Source: Burkholderiales bacterium UBA954 (GTDB lineage Bacteria; Pseudomonadota; Gammaproteobacteria; Burkholderiales; Burkholderiaceae_A). Taken from it: a stretch of DNA of 17,254 nt. The stretch spans positions 353 to 17,606 of the forward strand of contig DBCQ01000011.1 in the NCBI GenBank assembly GCA_002293155.1. Reading direction: 5' to 3'. Shown here one piece after another: positions 1 to 7,679 of the stretch. Under the pieces are notes generated by a model, which was given only the letters and a program-made list of their open reading frames with translations, was not told the origin of the DNA and ran no database searches. Positions within the stretch are counted from its first letter, which is position 1; each line of letters starts with the position of its first letter. Made by a program: the position numbers and the translations under genes.

Positions 1-28
1 GAGCGAAAGTTTTAAATAGGTGATGCAT
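1..28 (-). CDS. pal: Peptidoglycan-associated lipoprotein Pal, first codons only
   Basis: Only the first nine codons lie in the window, reading MHHLFKTFA on the minus strand before the left edge. The identification rests on position: this is the next gene after tolQ-tolR-tolA-tolB on the same strand, where Pal nearly always follows. Pal is an outer-membrane lipoprotein that binds peptidoglycan and interacts with TolB. The visible residues suit the start of a signal peptide, but the lipobox and OmpA-like domain are outside the window. The start is supported by a strong Shine-Dalgarno sequence five bases upstream. Another envelope gene at this spot cannot be excluded from nine residues. Confidence 0.6.
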
Positions 29-33
29 GGTTT

Positions 34-40
34 CTCCTTA
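34..40 (-). promoter_or_regulatory. Ribosome binding site of pal
   Basis: On the minus strand this reads TAAGGAG and ends five bases before the ATG at 28. It is the best Shine-Dalgarno match I noticed in the leftward block and fixes the pal start. A strong site fits a lipoprotein made in large amounts. Confidence 0.7.
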
Positions 41-126
41 AAAATTTAATTTTCCACGCCGTATTGTCACATAAAGTTAGGGGTTTCTTGAAATAGCGCC
101 CTACGTCTGAGCGAATTACCCGCTTT

Positions 127-1491
127 TTAGGGCAGGCGACCCCAGGCAGGCCCTTTGACTTCACTCTCGCCTGCAGATAGCCGAGTACGGAGTTTTCCGT
201 CGAGCGATACCGCGGAGAGTACGTTGCGACCCTTGAGTTGGCTGCTGTAGATAATCCATTTACTGTTCGGGGCAAAGCTTGGGGAGTCGTCCTTTGGGCC
301 GTCGCTGACAATCGTCTCTTGTTGTGAAGACAGTTCCATCACACCCACGCGGAATTGCTTTTCTTTGCGGGTGATGTAAGCCAGGTATCTGCCATCAGGG
401 CTGACCTGCGGGCGGGCATTAAATGCAGCATTAAATGTAACCCGCTGCGCCTCACCACCTTCCACCGGAACACGATAGATCTGTGCGGAGCCTCCCCGAT
501 CAGAAGTGAAGTAGATGGTTTTTCCATCGGGTGAGAAAGTGGGCTCTGTATCAATTCCATTGGTCCTCGATACCCGCCGAATTCCACTGCCATCGGCGTT
601 GACGAGATAGATCTGTGAGTTGCCGTCTCGGGTGAGAACAACAGCAAGGCGTTTACCGTCGGGGCTCCAGGCGGGTGCGCTATTGCTGCCACGCTCATTA
701 GCAACAATGGCACGCTTGCCCGAAGCGAGCGTGTGGACGTAGACAATGGGTTTGTTGACTCCATTGCGCTCTTCAAACGAGACGTAGGCGAGCTGTGTGC
801 CATCGGGAGACCACGCCAATGAAATTAGCGGCTCTTTTGATCGCAGGGCGATCTGGGTGTTCTGGCCATCCGAATCCGAGACAACCAGGCTATAGACATC
901 TGCGTCTTTGCGAACAAATGCGAGGCGTGTTGCAAAAAATCCAGGCTCGCCTGTGAGTTTCTCGTAGACAAAGTCCGCAATGCGGTGGCCTGTCCGGCGG
1001 GCCTCGAGCTCGGAGCTCGGCGCGTTAATGGCAAGCCCACCCAGGCTCTCATTGCGCAGCGTATCGAGGAGAATAAATCGGGTCTCAACCCGACCATCCG
1101 CCGAGATTGAATTGCTTCCAATGACCACGGCCTGCGCACCCTTTTGCTTCCACTCGACAAAAAGCGGTGCTGTTGGAGTGCGCTCGTTTAATGCAGGCGT
1201 TGGTGTGCCGGCATCTACGATGGAGATCACACCGCTTCGCGCTAGGTCAGCTCGGATAACATCGGTAATTGTTCGGGAAAACTTCAGTGCCGGTTCGGTG
1301 CTATCAAAGGGCGCAACGGCGACAGGAATCTGTCGTGTTCCCACCCCGGTAATATCAATTCTAAGCGGTGTCTGGGCTGCCGCTTGAGAGATACAGAACA
1401 CACTGCAGAGCAGGCCCCTCACCACCCAGGGGCGCCAGCGCTTCAGGGCGTCTACAAATTGCGAGGTGGGAATGGTCATGATGCTGTCCAT
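127..1491 (-). CDS. tolB: Tol-Pal system periplasmic protein TolB
   Basis: TolB is the periplasmic beta-propeller of the Tol-Pal system. It binds Pal, and its mature N-terminus is the TolA-regulated switch. The 454-residue protein opens with a basic stretch and a hydrophobic core, followed by a likely signal-peptidase site after SQAAA at about residue 39. The TolB N-terminal domain follows (RIDITGVG, then IPVAVAPF), and then about five propeller repeats carrying WSPDG, FSPDG, VSPDG or FAPNS motifs between residues 225 and 420. Length is normal for the family. A second in-frame ATG at 1479 gives a shorter signal peptide (MTIPTSQ...) and is an equally plausible start, because neither has a clear Shine-Dalgarno sequence. 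The gene lies 17 nt after tolA and 98 nt before pal, so it probably shares the tolQRA transcript. Confidence 0.95.
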   Translation of the reverse strand: MDSIMTIPTSQFVDALKRWRPWVVRGLLCSVFCISQAAAQTPLRIDITGVGTRQIPVAVAPFDSTEPALKFSRTITDVIRADLARSGVISIVDAGTPTPALNERTPTAPLFVEWKQKGAQAVVIGSNSISADGRVETRFILLDTLRNESLGGLAINAPSSELEARRTGHRIADFVYEKLTGEPGFFATRLAFVRKDADVYSLVVSDSDGQNTQIALRSKEPLISLAWSPDGTQLAYVSFEERNGVNKPIVYVHTLASGKRAIVANERGSNSAPAWSPDGKRLAVVLTRDGNSQIYLVNADGSGIRRVSRTNGIDTEPTFSPDGKTIYFTSDRGGSAQIYRVPVEGGEAQRVTFNAAFNARPQVSPDGRYLAYITRKEKQFRVGVMELSSQQETIVSDGPKDDSPSFAPNSKWIIYSSQLKGRNVLSAVSLDGKLRTRLSAGESEVKGPAWGRLP

Positions 1492-1508
1492 TATAGACAG
1501 CCGATATT

Positions 1509-2303
1509 TCAGCGAGATTCTTTTGGTCGAAACCCGAGCTCGAGCCTTCTCGCAACTGTCCCGTCTTTTCTCTTGGGTAGGGGGCTAGCCGCTCGGATAG
1601 CCCGCTGCACCGCAGCGTCCCAGCCCGGGTTACCACTAGGTTTAACCAGGCGGATCTGGGTAATCTCTCCGGTGGGCAGTTGCTCAACTTCGACGACTGC
1701 CTCCGGGTTTCCTGGTGATTGGTCCGGCCAGTTGATTCGCGCCTTGATCTTTGCCTGGATCTGCGCCTCATAGTCAGCATCAATACCCGTCTTAGCGCCG
1801 AGTTCTGCGCCTGTTACAACACCTGATTTGGTGGCGATATCTTTACCCTGAGCACTTGGCTTCGCATTAGGATCGATCCCGAGCCGTTTGAGTTCTGCTT
1901 TTCGTTGGGCCTCAAGCCGCTCGGCGGCGCGTTGACTCTCTAAGGCCTTGGCTGCAGATTTCTTCAGGGCCTCTTGTTTTTCTCGCTCTTTCTGCAGCTC
2001 CGCCTTGGTGGGCTCTGGTTTTTTTGGCGGCTCTGCTTTTTTCTTCTGCATGGAAATATCGGCTTTGGTCTCCGGTGCGGGTGGTGGCGGCACGGGTGGT
2101 GTTGGCTTAGCCGCTGCCGGTGGCGCGGGTGCAGGCTGAGCGGGCAGGTCTCGTGGGAGACCACTCCAGAGTTCTGCCTGAACGGGCTTAGGGGCCTGTC
2201 GGCTCCAGTTCAGAGAAATCAAGAGGCACGCCAGCAGCAGGGCATGCATGAGAATCGCTGCACTTGCCGCATGCCGAGTCTCTCGCGCTTCAATCGCGTA
2301 CAT
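1509..2303 (-). CDS. tolA: Tol-Pal inner-membrane linker protein TolA
   Basis: TolA is the inner-membrane protein that spans the periplasm and links TolQ-TolR energy to TolB and Pal. From the ATG at 2303 it has 264 residues: a short cytoplasmic N-terminus, one membrane helix at about 12 to 32, a Pro/Ala-rich spacer at about 50 to 80, a Lys/Glu/Ala-rich coiled coil at about 85 to 140, and a TonB-C-like C-terminal domain from about 172 to the end (INWPDQSPGN, then VKPSGNPGWDAAV). The helical region is much shorter than that of the 421-residue E. coli protein. I chose 2303 because it starts 13 nt after the tolR stop, whereas the upstream ATG at 2372 would overlap tolR by 56 nt and add 23 residues before the usual short N-terminus. 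The Shine-Dalgarno support is weak for both. Confidence 0.92.
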   Translation of the reverse strand: MYAIEARETRHAASAAILMHALLLACLLISLNWSRQAPKPVQAELWSGLPRDLPAQPAPAPPAAAKPTPPVPPPPAPETKADISMQKKKAEPPKKPEPTKAELQKEREKQEALKKSAAKALESQRAAERLEAQRKAELKRLGIDPNAKPSAQGKDIATKSGVVTGAELGAKTGIDADYEAQIQAKIKARINWPDQSPGNPEAVVEVEQLPTGEITQIRLVKPSGNPGWDAAVQRAIRAASPLPKRKDGTVARRLELGFRPKESR

Positions 2304-2316
2304 CGTTGCTCGAACC

Positions 2317-2745
2317 TTACTCGAGGCCGACGTCAAGCCCAACTCGGGTAAGCCCAGCACGCTGCAAGACATTCATCGCGCCGATGACATGTTCGTAGCG
2401 CACGGCCTTTTCGGCCGCGATAATGACGGGCGCATCGAGGGCTGGCGAGAGTGCTTTGACAGAACTCGCAAGCTCATCGCGGGCGACAGGGCGTTCGTTT
2501 TGGCCCTCTACATTCTTACGTACAGTAATGGAGCCGTCTTGCCGGATTGTCACCTTAATGGCTGCCACGGGCGCCTGGGAGGCCTGACGGACTTTCGGCA
2601 GATCTATCGTGCCGGTGACAATCATCGGGGCGGTTACCATAAAAATAATGAGCAGCACCAACATCACATCGATGTAGGGCACGACATTGATTTCACTCAT
2701 CATCCGTCGACGGCGATGACTACGTGGGCTTGCCTGCGCCCCCAT
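2317..2745 (-). CDS. tolR: Tol-Pal system protein TolR (ExbD family)
   Basis: TolR works with TolQ as a proton-driven stator that energises TolA. The 142-residue protein has a basic N-terminus, then a single membrane helix at about 25 to 42 carrying the family's key aspartate in PYIDVMLVLL (D26 here, matching the proton-carrying Asp of TolR/ExbD). A small periplasmic ExbD domain follows and ends in LQRAGLTRVGL. Length and motif match TolR closely. The start codon overlaps the tolQ stop by one base (TAATG on the minus strand), a sign of translational coupling that suits a fixed-ratio complex. Confidence 0.95.
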   Translation of the reverse strand: MGAQASPRSHRRRRMMSEINVVPYIDVMLVLLIIFMVTAPMIVTGTIDLPKVRQASQAPVAAIKVTIRQDGSITVRKNVEGQNERPVARDELASSVKALSPALDAPVIIAAEKAVRYEHVIGAMNVLQRAGLTRVGLDVGLE

Positions 2746-3422
2746 TATCGGATCGCCTGCCGCTGCAAGATATTGGAGAATTCTTCGATGAACCCTTCAA
2801 ATCGTATGCTCAGATGATCAATGTCTGTTGCATATCGGTTGTAGGCCACCACAGCGGGAATGGCTGCAAATAGACCAATCGCTGTTGCCACCAGTGCCTC
2901 GGCAATACCGGGTGCCACGCTTGCGAGTGTGGCCTGCTGCACGTTAGCGAGCCCAGTAAAGGCATGCATGATTCCCCAGACCGTGCCGAATAGACCAATG
3001 TACGGTGATACCGATCCGGCTGAGGCGAGAAACGGCAGGTTCCGCTCGAGGGTATCGAGTTCTCGTTGAAATGCAGCGCGCATCGCACGGCGCGCACCAT
3101 CGATGGACATCGCGGCATCAGCCCCGGGGCCGGACCGGGTTTTTAGAAACTCACGCATTCCAGATTCAAAAATTTTGGGTAGCGCGCCAGGCAGACTGCC
3201 CTGCTCGGCCTGCTTGTAGAGGCCCATCAGCTCACCACCCGACCAGAAGACTTTCTCAAAGGCCTCGGTGTCTTTGTGGGCGCGCCCAATGGATTGCCAT
3301 TTCTTAAAGATGACGGTCCATGAGAGCACCGAGATCACGACCAAGAGCAACATAATTAATTGAACCGGAAGACTTGCATCAATAATGAGCGTTAGAACGG
3401 AGAGGTTAGCGGTAGGGGTCAT
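2745..3422 (-). CDS. tolQ: Tol-Pal system protein TolQ (ExbB/MotA family)
   Basis: TolQ forms the pentameric proton channel of the Tol motor around the TolR helices in the inner membrane. The 225-residue protein shows three membrane helices, at about 18 to 40, 132 to 156 and 168 to 195. Between the first two is a cytoplasmic loop with the basic, Glu-rich segment FQRELDTLERNL. The family signature GLFGTVWGIMHAF (about 143 to 155) and the third-helix region APGIAEALVATAIGL are intact. It starts only two bases after the ruvB stop, with no ybgC thioesterase gene before it, although ybgC often precedes tolQ in other proteobacteria. It is therefore presumably translated from a transcript that also carries ruvB. 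Confidence 0.96.
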   Translation of the reverse strand: MTPTANLSVLTLIIDASLPVQLIMLLLVVISVLSWTVIFKKWQSIGRAHKDTEAFEKVFWSGGELMGLYKQAEQGSLPGALPKIFESGMREFLKTRSGPGADAAMSIDGARRAMRAAFQRELDTLERNLPFLASAGSVSPYIGLFGTVWGIMHAFTGLANVQQATLASVAPGIAEALVATAIGLFAAIPAVVAYNRYATDIDHLSIRFEGFIEEFSNILQRQAIR

Positions 3423-3424
3423 GC

Positions 3425-4483
3425 TTAAAAGAGCCTTGTGGTGGAGGAGTCAGTCGGAGCAATCTTGCCAAAGTGGGTATAGGCCGCCGCAGTTGCAATT
3501 CGACCGCGTTGGGTGCGCTGCATAAATCCTTGTTGAATGAGGTAGGGTTCCAAGACATCCTCAATCGTGTCTTTTGCTTCGCCAATTGCGGCGGACAGAT
3601 TATCAAGCCCAACCGGACCGCCATCAAACTTTTCAATAATGGCCTCTAAGAGTTTTCGATCCATCAGATCGAATCCTTGGCGATCAACCTCAAGCAGGGA
3701 GAGGGCCTGATCAGCGATCGCAGCAGTGATATTCCCATCGTGTTTGACTTGTGCGTAATCTCTCACCCGTCGCAACAAACGATTCGCAACCCGTGGTGTT
3801 CCACGTGAGCGTTTTGCGATTTCGAATGCACCAGTCTCGTCAATTGAGGCATTGAGCAGTCCGGCCGAGCGCTTCACGATGGTGGTGAGATCTTCGGCGT
3901 TATAAAACTCGAGTCTTGAGACGATGCCAAAGCGATCCCGTAAGGGATTGGTGAGCATGCCGGCCCGGGTGGTCGCGCCAACCAGAGTAAACGGCTGTAG
4001 ATCGAGCTTGATCGATCGGGCGGCGGGCCCTTCTCCAATCATGATATCAATCTGATAGTCCTCAAGCGCGGGATAGAGAATCTCCTCGACGACGGGGCTG
4101 AGCCTGTGGATTTCATCAATGAACAAAACATCATTACGTTCGAGATTGGTCAGGAGCGCTGCGAGATCACCGGGCCGCTCAAGTACCGGGCCAGAGGTTT
4201 GTCGAAGATTTACGCCCAGCTCGCGGGCAAGAATATGGGCTAGTGTTGTTTTACCAAGGCCCGGCGGGCCAAACAGCAAGACATGGTCAAGTGCCTCTGC
4301 CCGCTGTCGCGTTGCCTCGATAAATAGGCCAAGCTGCTCACGGACCTTGTCTTGACCCACATAATCCGCGAGCCGTTGTGGTCGCAACGCCCGCTCGATG
4401 GCCTCCTCGGCGGGGGTCTTGGACTGCCCGGAAATCAGGCGGTCGTCGCTATCGGGCAGGCCAAGCTCATCGTGTTCGATCAT
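3425..4483 (-). CDS. ruvB: Holliday junction branch migration ATPase RuvB
   Basis: RuvB is the hexameric AAA+ motor that RuvA loads on four-way junctions to drive branch migration. The 352-residue sequence has Walker A GPPGLGKT (72 to 79), Walker B FIDEIHRL (121 to 128), the sensor region VGATTRAG (about 168 to 175), the LRDRFG segment that carries the arginine finger (about 181 to 186), and a C-terminal winged-helix DNA-binding domain ending in [10 protein letters not shown] and YTHFG. The length is typical. It lies 54 nt after ruvA. The ATG at 4483 has no good Shine-Dalgarno sequence, so coupling to ruvA is likely. Its stop is two bases before tolQ. Confidence 0.97.
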   Translation of the reverse strand: MIEHDELGLPDSDDRLISGQSKTPAEEAIERALRPQRLADYVGQDKVREQLGLFIEATRQRAEALDHVLLFGPPGLGKTTLAHILARELGVNLRQTSGPVLERPGDLAALLTNLERNDVLFIDEIHRLSPVVEEILYPALEDYQIDIMIGEGPAARSIKLDLQPFTLVGATTRAGMLTNPLRDRFGIVSRLEFYNAEDLTTIVKRSAGLLNASIDETGAFEIAKRSRGTPRVANRLLRRVRDYAQVKHDGNITAAIADQALSLLEVDRQGFDLMDRKLLEAIIEKFDGGPVGLDNLSAAIGEAKDTIEDVLEPYLIQQGFMQRTQRGRIATAAAYTHFGKIAPTDSSTTRLF

Positions 4484-4537
4484 GGTGCTAGTTTACTGCG
4501 CTTGGGCCGTCTCACTAAGCGAGAGGCTTGGCGAGGA

Positions 4538-5107
4538 TTACTTGGCGAGATGCTTTAGGGCCTGCTTGATACCCTCTGAGACAGAGGTGGTGGAGAGACC
4601 TTTGGTTGCCGCAAGGGCCTCGCGTTCGGAGTAGCCGAGTGCCAATAGGGCGTTTGTAATATCAGCGGATTCGCCGATGAGATTTCCAGGGGCTGACCCC
4701 ACCGACTGACCCAGCCGGCCTTTGAGCTCAAGAATTAATCGTTCGGCGGTTTTTTTGCCAATCCCGGGGACGCGGGTGAGCAGCCCGGATTCTTGCAGCG
4801 AGACGGCCTGGACAAGCTGATCGACTGTTAAGCCAGACAAGACCGCCAAGCCGATTCTCGGGCCCACACCACTGACTTTAATTAATTCGCGAAAGGCGCT
4901 GCGTTCCTCGGACGTGATGAACCCATAGAGAAGCTGTGCATCTTCTCGCACCACCATATGGGTCAGTAGGCTGACGCCTCTGCCCACCTCAGGGAGGTCG
5001 TAAAACGTGCTCATTGGAACATCAATCTCGTAGCCTACACCTTGAACGTCCACTAAGACCTGGGGTGGATTCTTGCTAATAAGTGTTCCGCTGATGCGTC
5101 CGATCAT
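4538..5107 (-). CDS. ruvA: Holliday junction DNA-binding protein RuvA
   Basis: RuvA is the tetrameric protein that recognises the Holliday junction and guides RuvB. The 189-residue protein begins with the OB-fold sequence MIGRISGTL. Two helix-hairpin-helix motifs follow, VSGVGPR at about 78 to 84 and VPGIGKK at about 113 to 119, then a flexible linker at about 134 to 146 and the small RuvB-binding domain III ([11 protein letters not shown] onward, about 149 to 189). All domains are present at normal length. It sits between ruvC and ruvB in the common ruvC-ruvA-ruvB order. Confidence 0.97.
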   Translation of the reverse strand: MIGRISGTLISKNPPQVLVDVQGVGYEIDVPMSTFYDLPEVGRGVSLLTHMVVREDAQLLYGFITSEERSAFRELIKVSGVGPRIGLAVLSGLTVDQLVQAVSLQESGLLTRVPGIGKKTAERLILELKGRLGQSVGSAPGNLIGESADITNALLALGYSEREALAATKGLSTTSVSEGIKQALKHLAK

Positions 5108-5145
5108 GATGGGGTCTATTGTGCGTTAAATCATGCCGTCGATTG

Positions 5146-5167
5146 AGCCCGACTCTTTAGTCGGGCT
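5146..5167 (-). other. Perfect 9-bp hairpin over the ruvC stop codon
   Basis: The arms AGCCCGACT (5146 to 5154) and AGTCGGGCT (5159 to 5167) are perfect inverted repeats around a four-base loop. The ruvC stop TAA (5159 to 5157 on the minus strand) sits at the stem-loop junction, so the last Pro-Asp codons form one arm. No run of T follows on the minus strand, so it is not a standard intrinsic terminator. It may act as an RNA 3' end stabiliser, a partial attenuator between ruvC and ruvA, or a translation pause. The structure is read directly; the function is a guess. Confidence 0.5.
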
Positions 5168-5660
5168 GCGTGGCCCGACCCACCGCGGCGCTGTGGCCAA
5201 GGGTCTGCCACCAGGCGAGTGCGCAGGCAAGCGCATCCGCAGCATCAGCCCCGGGGGGCTTGGCCAGGCCTAGATGCCGTTGCACCATCCGTTGAACCTG
5301 CTCTTTTGTTGCCCGTCCCGATCCCACAACGGATTGCTTCACACGCAGTGGTGTGATTTCGCCGATTGGAAGTGCCTCTTGAGCTAAGGCAGCGATCGCA
5401 ACACCTCGGGCCTGGCCCAGGGATAGCGTGGATTTTGGGTTAACGTTGACAAACACGCGTTCAATCACGGCCTGGTCTGGCGCGTAGTGGGTAATCAGTG
5501 TCATGACCCCGCGAAAGAGTTCTGCAAGCCGTTCAGGCTCAGTGCCTGTGATGGTAGGTCGAATGACGCCACTGCCGAGGTAGCGGACTTTCTGGCCGCT
5601 GACATGGATCACACCAAACCCGGTTCGTCGCAATCCCGGATCAATACCAAGTATTTTCAT
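5157..5660 (-). CDS. ruvC: Holliday junction resolvase RuvC
   Basis: RuvC is the homodimeric, Mg-dependent endonuclease that cuts Holliday junctions after RuvAB migration. The 167-residue protein has the RNase H fold signature at its start ([14 protein letters not shown]). All four acidic active-site residues are visible: D7, E67 (AVIER), D139 and D142 (GADAADALA). The segment [13 protein letters not shown] is also typical. The length is close to the E. coli protein (173). It begins 14 nt after purH and ends 49 nt before ruvA. Its last codons form one arm of a perfect hairpin. Confidence 0.97.
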   Translation of the reverse strand: MKILGIDPGLRRTGFGVIHVSGQKVRYLGSGVIRPTITGTEPERLAELFRGVMTLITHYAPDQAVIERVFVNVNPKSTLSLGQARGVAIAALAQEALPIGEITPLRVKQSVVGSGRATKEQVQRMVQRHLGLAKPPGADAADALACALAWWQTLGHSAAVGRATQPD

Positions 5661-5674
5661 GGACCAGTGGGTTT

Positions 5675-7330
5675 CTAGTGCCGGAAATGCCGCATACCCG
5701 TTACGACCATTGCAATCCCTCGGTCATCTGCGGCGGCAATCACTTCATCATCGCGCATCGAGCCGCCTGGCTGAATGACACAGCTTGCACCCGCATCGGC
5801 AACGGCATCAAGCCCATCTCGGAATGGAAAAAATGCATCAGACGCTACCGCAGAGCCCTCGAGGCTGAGGCCCGCATGCTGCGCCTTGATTGCCGCGATT
5901 CGTGCCGAATCAATGCGGCTCATTTGTCCCGCACCCACACCAAGCGTCATCCCATTAGCGCAGAACACGATGGCGTTGCTCTTCACCCAGGTGGAGACCT
6001 TCCACGCAAATAAAAGATCGTCAAGCTGGCTGGCTGTAGGCTGGGTTTTTGTGACTACCGTGAGTTGTTTTGCAGTAAGGGTGTTGCGGTCGGGTGTCTG
6101 GACTAATAGACCACCGCTGACACGCTTGATATCCCGGCCCAGCGCGATTGCATCGTCAGCGCCGAGCGGAACCTGAAGGAGTCGGAGGTTTGTTTTGGCT
6201 GAAAATATGGCGAGAGCCTCGGGATCAAAGGAGGGCGCAATAATCACCTCGGCAAATTGCTTTGAGATTTCCTGAGCGGCGGAACCTGACAACGCCGTAT
6301 TGAACGCAAGAATTCCGCCAAAGGCTGAGGTTGGATCTGTCTTGAAGGCCTTCTGGTAGGCCGTTAGACCATCGGCCGCAACCGCAACGCCGCAGGGGTT
6401 TGCATGTTTAACGATCACGCAGGCCGGCGCAGAGAAACTCCTGACACAAGACCAGGCGGCATCCGCATCTGCAATGTTATTAAACGAGAGGGCTTTACCT
6501 TGCAACTGCTGGTAGTTTGCGAGCGTGCCATTTCGCAGCTCTTGGTCTCGGTAAAAGGCCGCGCTTTGATGCGGATTCTCACCGTAGCGCATCGCCTGGA
6601 CTTTATCGACTTGTATCGTGAGCACGTTCGGGTATTCGTTGGCCTGCTCGGGAGCGGGCGGCATGCAGCCCTGCGCATCCGGGGGGCAGGATACCGGTTC
6701 GAGGGAATTTAAAAAGTTACTAATCGCACCATCGTAGGCTGCGGTGTGGGCGAACACCTTTTTTGCAAGCCGCTGTCGGGTAGGCCAGCCTAAGGTCGTT
6801 TGATGTGTATCCAACTCGAGCAGCAAATCCGTGTAATCCGCGGGGTCGACGACCACCGCGACCCCATCATGATTTTTTGCACCTGCCCGCAACATTGCAG
6901 GCCCACCAATATCAATATTTTCAATCACATCCTCGTAGCTCGAATTGCTCTTGGCGAGGGTTTCGCGAAAGGGGTAGAGATTGACCACCAGCAGATCAAT
7001 GGGCCAGAAACCCGCATCCGAGAGTGCCGCGGTGTGGTCTGGCAGATCACGCCGGGCAAGAAGCCCCGCGTGGACCGCTGGGTGGAGGGTTTTGACACGA
7101 CCATCTAGCATCTCTGGAAACCGGGTGATGTCCTCTACCGGCGTGACGGGAACGCCATGGTCTTTCAGCAATCGGGCGGTGCCGCCGGTGGAGAGCAGGC
7201 TGATTCCGCGGCTCGCAAGTGCCTGCGCAAATTCTAGAACTCCAGCTTTGTTCGACACACTAATGAGTGCACGGCGAATTGCAATTCGGTTTGGGCGTGG
7301 TGATGAGACCACAGGTGAAACAGCAGACAT
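5675..7330 (-). CDS. purH: Bifunctional AICAR formyltransferase / IMP cyclohydrolase PurH
   Basis: PurH catalyses the last two steps of de novo IMP synthesis: transfer of a formyl group from 10-formyl-THF to AICAR, then ring closure. From the ATG at 7330 it has 551 residues. The N-terminal MGS-like cyclohydrolase domain carries [11 protein letters not shown] and the segment around [11 protein letters not shown]. The larger transformylase domain carries the catalytic Lys-His in [11 protein letters not shown] (about K308 and H309), WVKSNAIVF, and the C-terminal region around [13 protein letters not shown] good Shine-Dalgarno TGGAG lies five bases before this ATG. An upstream ATG at 7405 would overlap fis and has no such site. 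The domain linker holds an extra Pro/Ala segment with two cysteines (SCPPDAQGC). The order dusB-fis-purH is typical of Betaproteobacteria. Confidence 0.96.
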   Translation of the reverse strand: MSAVSPVVSSPRPNRIAIRRALISVSNKAGVLEFAQALASRGISLLSTGGTARLLKDHGVPVTPVEDITRFPEMLDGRVKTLHPAVHAGLLARRDLPDHTAALSDAGFWPIDLLVVNLYPFRETLAKSNSSYEDVIENIDIGGPAMLRAGAKNHDGVAVVVDPADYTDLLLELDTHQTTLGWPTRQRLAKKVFAHTAAYDGAISNFLNSLEPVSCPPDAQGCMPPAPEQANEYPNVLTIQVDKVQAMRYGENPHQSAAFYRDQELRNGTLANYQQLQGKALSFNNIADADAAWSCVRSFSAPACVIVKHANPCGVAVAADGLTAYQKAFKTDPTSAFGGILAFNTALSGSAAQEISKQFAEVIIAPSFDPEALAIFSAKTNLRLLQVPLGADDAIALGRDIKRVSGGLLVQTPDRNTLTAKQLTVVTKTQPTASQLDDLLFAWKVSTWVKSNAIVFCANGMTLGVGAGQMSRIDSARIAAIKAQHAGLSLEGSAVASDAFFPFRDGLDAVADAGASCVIQPGGSMRDDEVIAAADDRGIAMVVTGMRHFRH

Positions 7331-7335
7331 AAGAG

Positions 7336-7340
7336 CTCCA
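7336..7340 (-). promoter_or_regulatory. Ribosome binding site of purH
   Basis: On the minus strand this reads TGGAG and ends five bases before the ATG at 7330. It decides between that start and the ATG at 7405, which lies inside fis and lacks a comparable site. Confidence 0.65.
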
Positions 7341-7373
7341 GCAGATCGGATTAGGGTAAGGCTTACAGTAAGG

Positions 7374-7679
7374 TCAGAGTTTAGGGGTGAGATGAGGATT
7401 CGCAATCGCGTGGAGTGCTAATTTTTTACGCAGTGTGTTGCGGGTAATTCCGAGGGCTAGCGCGGCATGGCTCACGTTGCCACTGTAGCGTGCCATGACA
7501 TATTCCAGCAGCGGGCGCTCGGCAGCCGAGACCACCATGTCATAGAGGGCATGGGGCTTTTCGTCACCAAGCGTCTGAAAGTAGCGCTCTAATGCCTTTC
7601 GCACCGTAACATCAATCTTGGGAATCGATTCGTCGGCTGAATTCTGGACTGGCGTTGGATTAATGGAAGCGGGGGACAT
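7374..7679 (-). CDS. fis: DNA-binding protein Fis
   Basis: Fis is a small homodimeric nucleoid protein that bends DNA and regulates stable RNA promoters, recombination and growth-phase genes. From the ATG at 7679 it has 101 residues: a variable N-terminus, the dimerisation helices at about 25 to 62 ([12 protein letters not shown], then LLEYVMARY), and a helix-turn-helix at about 66 to 87 with [25 protein letters not shown] spacing. A somewhat long basic tail follows. The start overlaps dusB by 20 bases. ATGs at 7700 and 7709 would lengthen the overlap and have no better ribosome site. Because NtrC-family activators share this C-terminal fold, a truncated activator was considered, but the size and the dusB-fis pairing favour true Fis. 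Confidence 0.92.
   Translation of the reverse strand: MSPASINPTPVQNSADESIPKIDVTVRKALERYFQTLGDEKPHALYDMVVSAAERPLLEYVMARYSGNVSHAALALGITRNTLRKKLALHAIANPHLTPKL

Noticed and set aside
43..70. Promoter-like GTGACA and TAAATT with a 16-base spacer upstream of pal on the minus strand
   Set aside because: The start point would fall at about 36, inside the pal Shine-Dalgarno sequence, so the transcript would lose its ribosome binding site. The -10 also matches only four of six places.
980..1387. Open frame of 135 codons on the plus strand inside tolB
   Set aside because: It is antisense to a clear TolB reading frame, has Arg/Ser-rich composition typical of shadow frames, and shows no family motif.
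1361..1783. Open frame of 140 codons on the minus strand across the tolA-tolB junction
   Set aside because: It is out of frame with both well-supported genes and its Arg-rich sequence resembles no known protein.
2304..2372. Longer TolA start at ATG 2372
   Set aside because: It overlaps tolR by 56 bases, adds 23 residues unlike a TolA N-terminus, and leaves the ATG at 2303, which lies just after the tolR stop, unexplained.
4510..4524. Small hairpin in the ruvA-ruvB gap (TCTCGC and GTGAGA around TTA on the minus strand)
   Set aside because: The stem is only six pairs with one G-U wobble and no T-run follows, which is within chance.
5108..5167. Intrinsic terminator between ruvC and ruvA
   Set aside because: The stem is strong but no T-run follows on the minus strand, so it is kept only as a hairpin of unknown role.
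7331..7405. Longer PurH start at ATG 7405
   Set aside because: It overlaps fis and has no ribosome site. The ATG at 7330 has TGGAG at five bases and leaves a protein of normal length.
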